DNA from: Lachnospiraceae bacterium
GTDB taxonomy: Bacteria > Bacillota > Clostridia > Lachnospirales > Lachnospiraceae
Length of the DNA stretch: 64,000 nucleotides
Assembly: GCA_910576125.1 (NCBI GenBank)
Contig: CAJTHM010000001.1
Span: 310,001 to 374,000 of the forward strand
Reading direction: 5' to 3'
In this document: positions 55,352-63,699 of the stretch, one piece after another
Position numbering within the stretch: position 1 is the first letter of the stretch
How the letters are laid out: each line of letters starts with the position of its first letter
Position numbers and translations under genes: made by a program
The notes under the pieces: model-generated
Database searches by the model: none
Seen by the model: the letters and a program-made list of their open reading frames with translations, nothing else
Told to the model about the DNA's origin: nothing

Positions 55352-55905
55352 AGTCCAAACCCTTCCCTTTCCAGATATTTTCTTAACTTCTGCCGCATTT
55401 CGTACAAGATGGACTTTACTTTGCTCTGGGTGAAGCCTGTGCTTTTGCAGATGCTTTCCACCGAATCGAAATACCAGTACCGCCTGATGAAGACATTCCG
55501 CTTCTCTTCTTTCTGCTGCCAGAGGAATTCCGTGATGGCCCGCTCTATCTGTCCCTTTTCCGCTTCGGACTCCACGCTCTCCGCCCCGGACACGCAGTCC
55601 CCCAGCTCCTCCAGGGATGTGACCGCGGCGGGATTCCGCTTCGCCGCGGAGAGGTACTCATACCTCTTCAGCGCCAGGTTCCTCGCGATTCTGCCCACAA
55701 AGGCCGGGAATCTGCTGGGGCGCTGGCTGGGAATGGCGTTCCACAGGGCCAGATAGGTGTCGTTCACGCATTCCTCACAGTCCTCGTGGCTTGAGAGAAT
55801 GTTGCCCGCGATATAGGCGCATAGTCTGCCGTATTTCAGGGCGGTCTCCCGGATGGCTTCTTCTTTTCGCTCCCAGTATAGTTCTACGATTCTGTTGTCT
55901 TCCAC
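55348..55905 (-). CDS. ECF-type RNA polymerase sigma factor
   Basis: 185 aa, GTG start (55905) with GGAGGG upstream. Region 2: YGRLCAYIAGNILSSHEDCEECVNDTYLALW and FPAFVGRIARNLALKRY (split over ~24-82). Region 4: EEKRNVFIRRYWYFDSVESICKSTGFTQSKVKSILYEMRQKL, here ~130-178. Linker acidic (GDCVSGAESVESEAEK). Coupled to a membrane anti-sigma gene. The sensed signal and target promoters are unknown. Confidence 0.93.
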   Translation of the reverse strand: MEDNRIVELYWERKEEAIRETALKYGRLCAYIAGNILSSHEDCEECVNDTYLALWNAIPSQRPSRFPAFVGRIARNLALKRYEYLSAAKRNPAAVTSLEELGDCVSGAESVESEAEKGQIERAITEFLWQQKEEKRNVFIRRYWYFDSVESICKSTGFTQSKVKSILYEMRQKLRKYLEREGFGL

Positions 55906-56063
55906 ATGTGTTTCCCTCCTTGTATCCGTAGATTGAAAGCTGCTTTCTATCTATAGGTACGGATTTCGCGGCATTGGTTGTAACCTATTTTTTAAAAATC
56001 TAACCACAAAGGCCGCTTCCGTTCTCTCTAAAAGCAGCGATGGAAGCGGCTCCATATCCCGAA
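55906..56063. other. Leader region of the second ECF sigma gene
   Basis: About 160 nt upstream of the sigma factor gene. TTGTAACC near 55978 on the plus strand reads GGTTACAA on the minus strand; no ECF-like TGTAAC/CGTxTA pair is convincing. No ORF is supported here. Confidence 0.35.
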
Positions 56064-56169
56064 AATATTCCACCTGTGCGGTGGATTGCTAATCCAATGG
56101 CTTGTCTGCATTACAATAGCTTACATGCAGACAAGCCATTGGACTGCAACCGCACAGGTGAAAAATATT
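56064..56169. repeat. 106-nt imperfect palindrome (possible MITE-like element)
   Basis: Arms nest in order: AATATT (56064-56069 and 56164-56169), CACCTGTGCGG (56071-56081) with CCGCACAGGTG (56150-56160), TCCAATGGCTTGTCTGCA (56093-56110) with TGCAGACAAGCCATTGGA (56126-56143), and a 15-nt loop. Perfect 18-bp and 11-bp helices separated by unequal internal loops. No second copy is visible in the window. It lies next to an Rpn-type remnant. Confidence 0.9.
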
Positions 56170-56289
56170 GTATTTTTGCGGCTGAGGTGTCGGCAGGCCA
56201 AACTCATAGCCGCTCTCCACGCAGAACTGCCCCTTATCCCTCCAGTAGTCCTTCAGTACGATATCCGGCTTCCGCTTCTTTTTAGCCAT
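56089..56289 (-). pseudogene. 5' remnant of an Rpn-family nuclease/transposase-like gene
   Basis: The first ~20 codons from 56289 (MAKKKRKPDIVLKDYWRDKG) match the conserved start of Rpn/PD-(D/E)XK recombination-promoting nucleases (DIVLKDYWRDNxRFADLFNA). After RDKGQF the similarity stops: the frame runs on through unrelated sequence into the 106-nt palindrome. The catalytic domain is absent, so this is only a start fragment. It may mark an insertion or deletion end at the palindrome. Confidence 0.55.
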
Positions 56290-56516
56290 GCTGTATTGTT
56301 CCCTTTCTTCCCTGTCTGTATTATACTATCACAGCAGGGGAATATCAAGGCTGTCACCCCAGGCACACTTTAATGCTTTTTTCCTGCTAATCTTATTGGG
56401 GACTTTTCGTGGAGCTGGCCCGTGGCACCAGTCAGGAGACAGCTTCCGAAGGCAGGCATGCTATAAGCCATGCCTGCAGCAAATCTCCTGTCCGGTTTGG
56501 AAAGGCAGTAGTATAG
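56290..56516. other. Intergenic region upstream of the nucleotidyltransferase-fold gene
   Basis: About 225 nt with one clear hairpin, GCAGGCATG (56452-56460) with CATGCCTGC (56469-56477). No U-tract and no ORF. Confidence 0.45.
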
Positions 56517-56545
56517 TTGTCAATTTCATCATTCCATGCTATAGT
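56517..56545 (+). promoter_or_regulatory. Sigma-A promoter of the nucleotidyltransferase-fold gene
   Basis: TTGTCA (56517-56522), 17-nt spacer, TATAGT (56540-56545), about 60 nt before the ATG. Confidence 0.7.
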
Positions 56546-56605
56546 GAACATTGCATTTTCCTGATGTTGGGTGATGAGCAAATTTTGTGATGAGGGGGCG
56601 CGTGT

Positions 56606-57148
56606 ATGACTATCTACGAAAAAGCAGACGAATTATTTCATAAAAGCGATTTCATGAGCCTTTTAAGCAAATATGGAGACGCATTTGTCGTCGGGAGTTA
56701 TCGAACGAAAATCATGACATGGAACGATTTGGATTTTTACATCGATAATTCGAAATACAGTCCTTCCCAATATTACGATCTGGCCGGAGAGATTCTTAAA
56801 AGGATGATACCGACTCGATTTGATGGTTTCTTAAATGTTGAGCAGGGGGCGGCATTCCTTGGATTTGAGACTGCCATATTTGGCGAGCGCTGGAATATCG
56901 ATATTTGGTGGAAGCATCGTGAGGAAATCGAATCTGCCCTTTTATCCGAAGATAAACTGGTGCAGCAGCTGAAAGAAAGGCCGGAATGCAAAAAAGCAAT
57001 CTTAGAGATCAAGGAGGAGTTGTCCAGGCTCCGGCTTTATGGCTTCGACAAAAAGAAGAAGCATTATCACAGCAAGGAAATATATGATTCTGTGCTTTTT
57101 GGCAATGTCCTTTCCGCGGAACAGTTTTTGCTTGCCCAGGAGCCTTAA
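56606..57148 (+). CDS. Nucleotidyltransferase-fold protein
   Basis: 180 aa. AFVVGSYRTKIMTWNDLDFYI gives the GS(x)n-DLD pattern of the polymerase-beta-like nucleotidyltransferase fold, and ERWNIDIWW supplies a third acidic residue. This resembles small antibiotic-modifying or aminoglycoside/lincosamide nucleotidyltransferases and other minimal NTases, but no drug-specific motif is clear. The C-terminal ~60 residues are helical (LKERPECKKAILEIKEELSRL). GAGGGGG precedes the ATG. GC content is lower than its neighbours, so it may be acquired. The substrate is unknown. Confidence 0.8.
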   Translation: MTIYEKADELFHKSDFMSLLSKYGDAFVVGSYRTKIMTWNDLDFYIDNSKYSPSQYYDLAGEILKRMIPTRFDGFLNVEQGAAFLGFETAIFGERWNIDIWWKHREEIESALLSEDKLVQQLKERPECKKAILEIKEELSRLRLYGFDKKKKHYHSKEIYDSVLFGNVLSAEQFLLAQEP

Positions 57149-57169
57149 AGCCCCTATTGCAGACAGCGT

Positions 57170-57200
57170 ATCCAGGGCTCGTTTCCGAAGTGCCCTGGAT
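57170..57200 (+). terminator. Candidate terminator after the nucleotidyltransferase gene
   Basis: ATCCAGGGC (57170-57178) pairs with GCCCTGGAT (57192-57200), followed by TGCTGTTCTGT. The stem is perfect but the U-tract is poor. Confidence 0.45.
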
Positions 57201-57317
57201 TGCTGTTCTGTATTACTATTCCGTAGCCATACTCTGCACTACGTCGCACCGCTTTCTGTCTCTTCGTCCACCTGTTTCCACAGGGGCGCAGACGCAGCTT
57301 ACAATTTCAGGCAGCTT

Positions 57318-57590
57318 TCAGGTCTCCGGGACTTTCTCCTCCTTCTCCACCATGATGACATCAATCCCTTTTTCCTCAAAGGAAGCCAGATCCGTCTCGG
57401 CGGCGTCCCAGTCGGTGATCATGATGTCCAGCTTCTCAGCCGGGCAGATGCTCACCACGGAATCGAATCCAATCTTCTCCTTGGGATACAGCCCAATGAC
57501 TTTCTTAGAGCTGGCTACGATGGCCTCGTAAAAGCTGATGGCGATGGTCTTCTGCACAAGCCCTCTCTTCCTCAAAAGTCCCGCCGCCAC
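57318..57590 (-). pseudogene. C-terminal fragment of a DeoR-family regulator
   Basis: 90 codons reading AIVASSKKVIGLYPKEKIGF and LDIMITDWDAAETDLASFEEKGIDVIMV, the end of the DeoR sugar-phosphate sensor domain (VIxLaDxSKxG...vdxlITDxg...L...GixVi.V). The DNA-binding domain and first half of the sensor (about 160 residues) are missing. The first ~15 codons are unrelated and the frame opens just beside the helD terminator. No ribosome site is evident. Confidence 0.75.
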
Positions 57591-57600
57591 CTACAAAAAA

Positions 57601-57635
57601 CCGGCGGCCCCCCTGCCTGACAGGAACGCCGCCGG
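57601..57635 (-). terminator. Rho-independent terminator of the HelD-like gene
   Basis: CCGGCGGC (57601-57608) pairs with GCCGCCGG (57628-57635); on the minus strand GGTTTTTTGTAGG follows. It is 34 nt after the stop codon. One of the clearest terminators in the window. Confidence 0.9.
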
Positions 57636-57668
57636 CGAATCATAACGCGGAATGCGCCTCAAAAAAGC

Positions 57669-59912
57669 TCATTCCTCAAAAGTCCTCACTTCCATATACT
57701 CCTCGCACCCCCGCAGCGAATCCGGCAGCACGTCCCTTTCCACGAAGTACAATTCATGCAGGGCCCTGGTGCATCCCAGGTACACCTTGCGCCTCATATT
57801 GGCATCCTTCTCATTGCCATGGATGCAATCGAACAATAGCACGGCATCGAATTCCAGCCCCTTTGCGAGCAGCAGAGGTATGATTACAATTCTGTCTTTC
57901 ATCTCATCTTCCGGCGATATGATCAGCTGTGCCTCCTTCTTTCCCTGCAGCCAGGATTTTACCCTCAGGGCCTCTTCATCGCTGTTCACGATAACCGCCA
58001 CGGAATGGTACTGCTCCAGCTGTTCCAGCAGAGGGACCAGGCAGGAGAGCATATCCCGGCAGACCACATACTGCGGCTTCCTCACCGCCCGTTCAAAATA
58101 GGAGTATTCCTCCTCTATGGGCCGCTCCTCCTCCCCGATCAGGGCAAAGGCCAGCGCGTTGATGTCGCTGGAGGAGCGATAGCATTTGCTGAGCCGGATC
58201 CGCATCAGGCCGTCCCCGAAGACCTTTTCGAAATCCTCATAATCCCGAATTGTCGTCAAAGAATTGACGGCCTGATAAATATCCCCCAGCAAAGTGAAAT
58301 TGCTCCTGGGGAATAAATATTTCATGATGTACAGCTGAATCAGGTTGTAATCCTGAACCTCGTCTATGACGATATGGCAGATATTTTCAAACGGTTTCAC
58401 CTCTCCCATCAGCACCTTAATGAACAGATAGAACAGCGCGTCCTCGTACCAGAGCCTTCCCCGCTCCAGACAGTCGGACAGCCTTTCCGCCTCCTCGCTC
58501 CCCTCCCCCATCCGCTGCAGATAGCCGGAGAAAATCTCTGTCATCTGCTTTTTCGGATCCAGCCGGTTCAGCCTGGCCACTTCCTCCCGGGCCGTATTCA
58601 TACATTCGTACATTTTACTTTTATAAAGCGTATTGATTTCTCTCTCGGACAGGCTTTCCCCCTGATTCTCGATGCTGTCATCGCATATCTCCTCTTTCAT
58701 CTCCTCTCTGCGGAGCCGGAAGAAGTCCTCGATGGACTTTTTGATCAGATAGTTCAGCCTCTCCAGAGTGGCGGGAAATGGCAGGGACTGCCTGGTCTTC
58801 AGCTTGCCCTGAATGGACTGGGGCGACACAATCACCTCCTCCTTGTAGCGGACTTCCGGTATCTGGAAGGAAAAGGACGCAAAATAATCAATGCAGTATT
58901 GCAGCATCTCCGCCGAATACTTGACCCGGAGCCACTTTATCCGCTCTTCTCCATAACATGCCGCCTGCGCGAAGTCCTCCACCCGCTTCAGCTGGGTATA
59001 ATAATCCTCAACCCTGACGCCTTCCCCCATAGCCTCCTCCAGGATGTCGGCGAACACCTTCGTCTCCGCGGGCCTCTCCCCCAGGTCAGGGAGTATGGTG
59101 GAAATATAGGAGCCGAATATGTTGTTATTCGACAGGATCAGGATATTCTCCGACTTTATGGTATCTTTATTGTGATAAAGAAGATACGCCAGACGGTGAA
59201 GTCCGATGCTGGTCTTTCCGCTGCCCGCCAGCCCGTAAATCAGGCAGGAGCGCCTGGTGTCGCTGCGGATGGCCGCATTCTGCTCCCTCTGGATGCTCCC
59301 GATGATGACCTTCAGCCTATGGTCGGAATCATTCGAGAGGACCTCTCCCAGAATGTCGTCATACATGGAGGAATCCGTGTCGTACACGGAGAGGAGACGG
59401 CCGTCTTCGATTTTATATTGTCTTTTCCGCGTAATTTCCACTTCCGTTTTATAGCCGTTGACCTCATACCAGCCGGGCCCTACATCGAACTGATAGAACA
59501 TGGACGCGATGGGCGCCCTCCAGTCCACCACATATACCTCGTGGGATTCCTCCTCCGTCAGGCTGTAGATGCCGATGTAGATGGCGTCCGGGCTGCCCGT
59601 CTCGCTGTCCTCGAAATCCACCCGGCCGAAATAGGGGGATTTCTCCATTTTTTCGTGCCGCTGTATCTCGATTTCATTCCATTCCAGCTGCCTCTCCACG
59701 GATTTCACCGCGGTCTCCTGCGTGTTCAGGAAGATAACGTCGTCAAAATCCCGGATCAGATGCCGGTTGTCCTCCCACATCTCCTTTCGCTCGTTCAGGA
59801 GCCGGTCCTGCAGCGGAGCCTTGGCCGCCCGCAGTTTCTCCAGCCTGTTCTGAATGATTCTCTCCACTCTGTGAAAGTACTCCGCTTCTTTCTGAAAATC
59901 GTTTCTTTCCAT
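57669..59912 (-). CDS. HelD-like superfamily 1 helicase (RNA polymerase recycling factor type)
   Basis: 747 aa from ATG 59912 (AAAGGGG upstream). The N-terminal antiparallel coiled coil (~1-95; EYFHRVERIIQNRLEKLRAA) that enters the RNA polymerase secondary channel in HelD is present. Then YVVDWRAPIASMFYQ, Walker A GLAGSGKTSIGLH (227-239), a large insertion, Walker B IVIDEVQDYNLIQ and late helicase motifs including LLAKGLEFDAVLLFD and VYLGCTRALHELYFV. In Firmicutes such proteins free stalled or hibernating polymerase using ATP. The gene stands alone with its own terminator. Confidence 0.93.
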   Translation of the reverse strand: MERNDFQKEAEYFHRVERIIQNRLEKLRAAKAPLQDRLLNERKEMWEDNRHLIRDFDDVIFLNTQETAVKSVERQLEWNEIEIQRHEKMEKSPYFGRVDFEDSETGSPDAIYIGIYSLTEEESHEVYVVDWRAPIASMFYQFDVGPGWYEVNGYKTEVEITRKRQYKIEDGRLLSVYDTDSSMYDDILGEVLSNDSDHRLKVIIGSIQREQNAAIRSDTRRSCLIYGLAGSGKTSIGLHRLAYLLYHNKDTIKSENILILSNNNIFGSYISTILPDLGERPAETKVFADILEEAMGEGVRVEDYYTQLKRVEDFAQAACYGEERIKWLRVKYSAEMLQYCIDYFASFSFQIPEVRYKEEVIVSPQSIQGKLKTRQSLPFPATLERLNYLIKKSIEDFFRLRREEMKEEICDDSIENQGESLSEREINTLYKSKMYECMNTAREEVARLNRLDPKKQMTEIFSGYLQRMGEGSEEAERLSDCLERGRLWYEDALFYLFIKVLMGEVKPFENICHIVIDEVQDYNLIQLYIMKYLFPRSNFTLLGDIYQAVNSLTTIRDYEDFEKVFGDGLMRIRLSKCYRSSSDINALAFALIGEEERPIEEEYSYFERAVRKPQYVVCRDMLSCLVPLLEQLEQYHSVAVIVNSDEEALRVKSWLQGKKEAQLIISPEDEMKDRIVIIPLLLAKGLEFDAVLLFDCIHGNEKDANMRRKVYLGCTRALHELYFVERDVLPDSLRGCEEYMEVRTFEE

Positions 59913-60004
59913 TACAGCACCCCTTTCTTTCACATTCTTCCATAATCGCTTTCTGAACTGTTATGAAAGATGATTATAGCATCCTGCGGACAGAAATGGC
60001 AGAC

Positions 60005-60082
60005 TTGAATTTTTGCGGTTTTTGTGATATGATATATACTGTCGATAAGAAGAGCACAGCCTGAAACAGATAAGCTGTGCTC
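60005..60082 (+). promoter_or_regulatory. Orphan promoter followed by a hairpin (possible short transcript)
   Basis: TTGAAT (60005-60010), 17-nt spacer, TATGAT (60028-60033) on the plus strand. Twenty nt later GAGCACAGC (60052-60060) pairs with GCTGTGCTC (60074-60082), followed by TCTTTCTC. No ORF follows on the plus strand. On the minus strand the same hairpin can terminate xpt, which ends 113 nt away. Confidence 0.4.
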
Positions 60083-60194
60083 TCTTTCTCATATTCCTCC
60101 AGACAGACCTCCGCCGCCCGGTATTTATCCGGACACGTTCCGCAGTCCCCTTTTCATCCTGCCTCCCGTGCGGCTTGGCGGGCATGGGTTACGT

Positions 60195-60779
60195 TTACTC
60201 CTGCTCCCGGAATATAATCTGCCCCGTCTCCGCGTCCATGCCCTCCACAATGGCCAGGGATTCCAGGCGATAGCCCAGGTTCCGTATAGTCCGCCCTCCT
60301 ACCTGGAAACCCTTTTCCACGGCGATGCCGATTCCCTCTAAAGTGGCATGGGCCTGGGACACGATGGAAATCAGTCCCTGCAGCGCGCAGCCGTTGGCCA
60401 GGAAATCATCGATAATCAGGATATGGTCTTCCTTGCTCAGGAACTTTTTGGAGACCATGACCTGATTGATGCATCTGTGCGTAAAAGACTCCACCTCCGC
60501 CGTGTACATATCGCCCTCGATGTTGATGCTTTTGGACTTCTTGGCGAACACCACGGGCACATCGAAATACTCCGAAGCGATGCAGGCGATGCCGATGCCG
60601 GAGGCCTCGATTGTCAGTATCTTGGTGACGGGCACATCCGCAAAGCGTCTTTTCCACTCCTCCCCCATCTGCCGGAACAATGCCACGTCCATCTGGTGAT
60701 TCAGGAAACTGTCCACTTTCAGGACATTCCCCTCTTTCACAACGCCGTCTTTTAGTATTCTTTTTTCCAAAAAGTTCAT
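60195..60779 (-). CDS. xpt: Xanthine phosphoribosyltransferase
   Basis: 194 aa purine salvage enzyme (xanthine + PRPP to XMP). [28 protein letters not shown] is the Xpt-specific N-terminus, here over ~4-31. The PRPP loop is [14 protein letters not shown], and [15 protein letters not shown] is typical. Full length. In many Firmicutes xpt has a purine riboswitch; here the gap to the upstream GH3 gene is only 45 nt and holds none, so it appears to follow GH3 in one transcript. Confidence 0.95.
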   Translation of the reverse strand: MNFLEKRILKDGVVKEGNVLKVDSFLNHQMDVALFRQMGEEWKRRFADVPVTKILTIEASGIGIACIASEYFDVPVVFAKKSKSINIEGDMYTAEVESFTHRCINQVMVSKKFLSKEDHILIIDDFLANGCALQGLISIVSQAHATLEGIGIAVEKGFQVGGRTIRNLGYRLESLAIVEGMDAETGQIIFREQE

Positions 60780-60824
60780 GACGATACCCCGTATCTTTCT
60801 ATAGTATTTTACAGAACAGTATCC

Positions 60825-63668
60825 TTAATTCTCCTGTGCCTCTTCCTGTGTCTCTTTCACGGCCCTAAACTGCGCTTCCATGGACTCCGCCAGTACGAGC
60901 CTGGCCTCCTGGATCTCCATGCCGCCCTGACCGAAGAAGAATTTCAGGAAAGTAGTGTTATGGAAAGAGGGATTCAGCCGTACTTCCTCTGTCCTCCACT
61001 CCTTATCATCCCCTGTAAGGGAAATGGTCTTCACAATCTGCTTGTCCTGAGACAATGTCAGGGGAATCTGCGCCAGGCTGCCCTGGCCAGCCACTCTGCA
61101 TACCAGCTCCAGCCGATAGACGCCGCGCTCCCTGATATTCAGTTCAAAGGTCACGCTGCTTCCCTTTCCTGTCCGAATCCGCTCTGCGGGAAGATTGCAG
61201 GTCTCTTCTTCCACCGAAGCCCTTATCAGCTCCCCGAAGGATTCCATCTCCCGGGCTGCGACAGCGGCCAGCTGCCTGTCCAGTTCGCTCTCTCTGCCAA
61301 GCATCCGCTGATAAGCGGGCGTCCGCAGCAGGAAACGGCAGATGTTCGCCGCGCTGCGCAGGTATTCGGCTCTTGTGACAGTCCCCTTTTCCAGGCTTTC
61401 CATGGAATTGTCGTTCTGGGAATTCTCGCCTGCGTTGGCGGTCACCATGAACAGGTCGTTCTGGGCCCGGACCATGGCCGCCATGTTGTTCACGCTCCCG
61501 GGCTGGCCCTCGTCATTGCCCCTTGCCCACCAGTCTGTCATGACAATACCGTCATAATTCCACTCTTCCCGCAGGATAGTGGTGAGCATGTCGTAATTGC
61601 TGGCGGACCAGTAGCCGTTAATGGGATTGTAGGAGGTCATGACGGAGTACGCGCCGCCCTCTTTCACCGCGATTTCAAAGCCTTTCAGGTACAGTTCCCG
61701 CAGCGCCCGCTCAGAGACCACAGCCTCTACGGTGTTGCGGCAGAATTCCTGGCTGTTGCAGGCGAAGTGCTTGATTGTGCCTGTGACATCATACCGCCCC
61801 ATGGCCCGCAGCTGTGCCGCGGCCATTTTTCCCGTCACCAGGGGATCCTCGCTGAAATACTCGAAATTACGGCCGTTCAGGGGATTCCTGTGGATGTTGA
61901 TGCCGGGGCCAAGCAGGGTGTCTATCTTGTTCTTGCGCAGCTCCAGACCCTCCCACTCGAACAGTTCTTCCGACAGTTCTTCATTAAATGTCGAGCCAAG
62001 GCAGGCGCCGTTGGGCATGGCGAACGCAATGCTGCCGCAGTCCATCCGGATGCCGCTGGGACCGTCCGCGCAGCAGGCTATAGGGATGCCGAATTCCTGT
62101 AATCTCTCCGTGACGCCGCCGAAAGCTCCCGCCGTGCCGGGCGTCACCTTGGGGGAGCACATGCCCTCTCCTCTGACGATGCAGCACAAATCTTCATCTG
62201 TCAGCTGGGCAAGGAAATCTTCCATGGATACTCTTCCGGACTCCACATCAGACAATTTGTAGCCCAAATCTCCTGTACAGGTAAAACCTGCCAGTCTCTC
62301 CAGACGCCGCTCTCCCGGCTTTATCGTGCGCACGGGAACGGGCTCGAAGCTTATCCGGAATCCGTCATCCTCACCAGCCCGGGGCTTCATCCTGTCGAAA
62401 GCCGTCACCGGTGCGCAGGCCTCCTCCAGTTCTTCTGCTACAATCGCTTCTTCTATCCCCATGTTGCCTGCAGGAGACGCACTTCTCACATCCGTTCCCA
62501 CATAGAAGACATATACGCCTGCTTCCAGTACCCAACAGGACTTATGGCCTGCGGCGCCGCTGTCATCATAGGAGGCGATTGCGCCCGCAGGAACCGAAAT
62601 CTCCAGCTCCTGTGCCTCGCCCGGGGCAAGCTCTTTCGTCTTGGCGAAACCGCACAGGCTGCGGGCAGGCTTTCCCAGCGCTCCCTGGGGAGCCTGGCAG
62701 TAGACCTGCACCACTTCTTTTCCGGAAACGTTTCCTGTATTCGTCACCTTTGCCCGAATCGTCAGCCCCTGTGCCGCCTTTCCGCCTTTTGCCTCCTCTT
62801 CGGCATCTTCCAGCTCTGCCTCCACGGCAAATGTGGTATAGGAAAGCCCGAAGCCGAAAGGATAAAGAACCCTGTCTTTTGCAAAAGTCTCAAAGTACCG
62901 ATATCCTACATAGATATCTTCCTGATAGAGATTCCGCTTCTCGCCTCCATGGTTGCGGGTGGAGGGATAATCAGCAATGTCCCTGGCGATGGTATCCGTC
63001 AGCTTGCCGGAGGGAGATGCTTTCCCGGAAAGCACGTCCAGCACACCGTTCCCGCCTTCCTGGCCGCCCTGCCATACGTACAGCACAGCGGATGGCCGGT
63101 ACGTTTCCACCCACTTCATATCGATGATATTCCCCACATTCAGCAGCACCACCGTGCGCTCAAAGGCACCGCACACCAGCCGGAGCATCTCTTCCTCATC
63201 CTCGGTCAGCAAGTAGCTGCCCGCCTCCGCCTTGTTGTCCTGATCCTCCCCGGCCGTCCTGGCGATGACGATGACAGCTGTGTCAGATTCTTCCCTGGCG
63301 CTGCGAACCAGCTCTTCCGTCAGGGGCATCTCTTTCTGAAACCAGGGCTCCCCGGCCCAGCCTGCCCCGGCATCGAAAGGATTGTCTTTCAACCAGTCCT
63401 CGTATACTGCTTTCAGTTTCCCATTCAGCACAAAACCGCTCTCTTCCAGCGCCTCTCTGATGCCCGTCACATAGCTTGTATTGACCATGCCCCCGGAGCC
63501 TGTGCCGCTCTTATAATAGTTATACAGGCCTCTGCCGAAGAGAGCGATTTTCTCGCCCTCTCTCAAAGGCAGTACCGCTCCCTCATTGCGCAGCATGACG
63601 ATTCCCTCCGCCACCACGGCTCTGGCCGTCTTCGCGTATGATTTTATGTCAAAAATTTTGTTTTCCAT
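60825..63668 (-). CDS. Glycoside hydrolase family 3 enzyme with reversed domain order
   Basis: 947 aa, beta-glucosidase-like. The alpha/beta sandwich domain comes first (AEGIVMLRNEGAVLPLREGEK at ~19-40; GVLDVLSGKASPSGKLTDT at ~208-225; YPFGFGLSYTTF), then an FnIII-like domain (~300-400), and only then the TIM barrel: GIPIACCADGPSG (~527-539), GTIKHFACNSQE (~630-641), nucleophile Asp712 in GIVMTDWWARG. This order is known from Ruminococcus albus and Butyrivibrio beta-glucosidases. A C-terminal ~110-residue beta-sandwich resembles a carbohydrate-binding module. No signal peptide: cytoplasmic. GAGGAGG precedes the ATG. The bond specificity is not readable. Confidence 0.93.
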   Translation of the reverse strand: MENKIFDIKSYAKTARAVVAEGIVMLRNEGAVLPLREGEKIALFGRGLYNYYKSGTGSGGMVNTSYVTGIREALEESGFVLNGKLKAVYEDWLKDNPFDAGAGWAGEPWFQKEMPLTEELVRSAREESDTAVIVIARTAGEDQDNKAEAGSYLLTEDEEEMLRLVCGAFERTVVLLNVGNIIDMKWVETYRPSAVLYVWQGGQEGGNGVLDVLSGKASPSGKLTDTIARDIADYPSTRNHGGEKRNLYQEDIYVGYRYFETFAKDRVLYPFGFGLSYTTFAVEAELEDAEEEAKGGKAAQGLTIRAKVTNTGNVSGKEVVQVYCQAPQGALGKPARSLCGFAKTKELAPGEAQELEISVPAGAIASYDDSGAAGHKSCWVLEAGVYVFYVGTDVRSASPAGNMGIEEAIVAEELEEACAPVTAFDRMKPRAGEDDGFRISFEPVPVRTIKPGERRLERLAGFTCTGDLGYKLSDVESGRVSMEDFLAQLTDEDLCCIVRGEGMCSPKVTPGTAGAFGGVTERLQEFGIPIACCADGPSGIRMDCGSIAFAMPNGACLGSTFNEELSEELFEWEGLELRKNKIDTLLGPGINIHRNPLNGRNFEYFSEDPLVTGKMAAAQLRAMGRYDVTGTIKHFACNSQEFCRNTVEAVVSERALRELYLKGFEIAVKEGGAYSVMTSYNPINGYWSASNYDMLTTILREEWNYDGIVMTDWWARGNDEGQPGSVNNMAAMVRAQNDLFMVTANAGENSQNDNSMESLEKGTVTRAEYLRSAANICRFLLRTPAYQRMLGRESELDRQLAAVAAREMESFGELIRASVEEETCNLPAERIRTGKGSSVTFELNIRERGVYRLELVCRVAGQGSLAQIPLTLSQDKQIVKTISLTGDDKEWRTEEVRLNPSFHNTTFLKFFFGQGGMEIQEARLVLAESMEAQFRAVKETQEEAQEN

Positions 63669-63699
63669 CCTTACCTCCTCTTTTTTATAAGGAATATGT

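Noticed and set aside
58374..59945. Open plus-strand frame of ~520 codons opposite the HelD-like gene
   Set aside because: Antisense of an intact helicase gene with all motifs; composition (His/Leu/Pro/Gln-rich) is typical of a shadow frame in GC-rich DNA.
60780..60824. Purine riboswitch in front of xpt
   Set aside because: Only 45 nt separate xpt from the upstream GH3 gene, too short for the aptamer, and no conserved core is visible.
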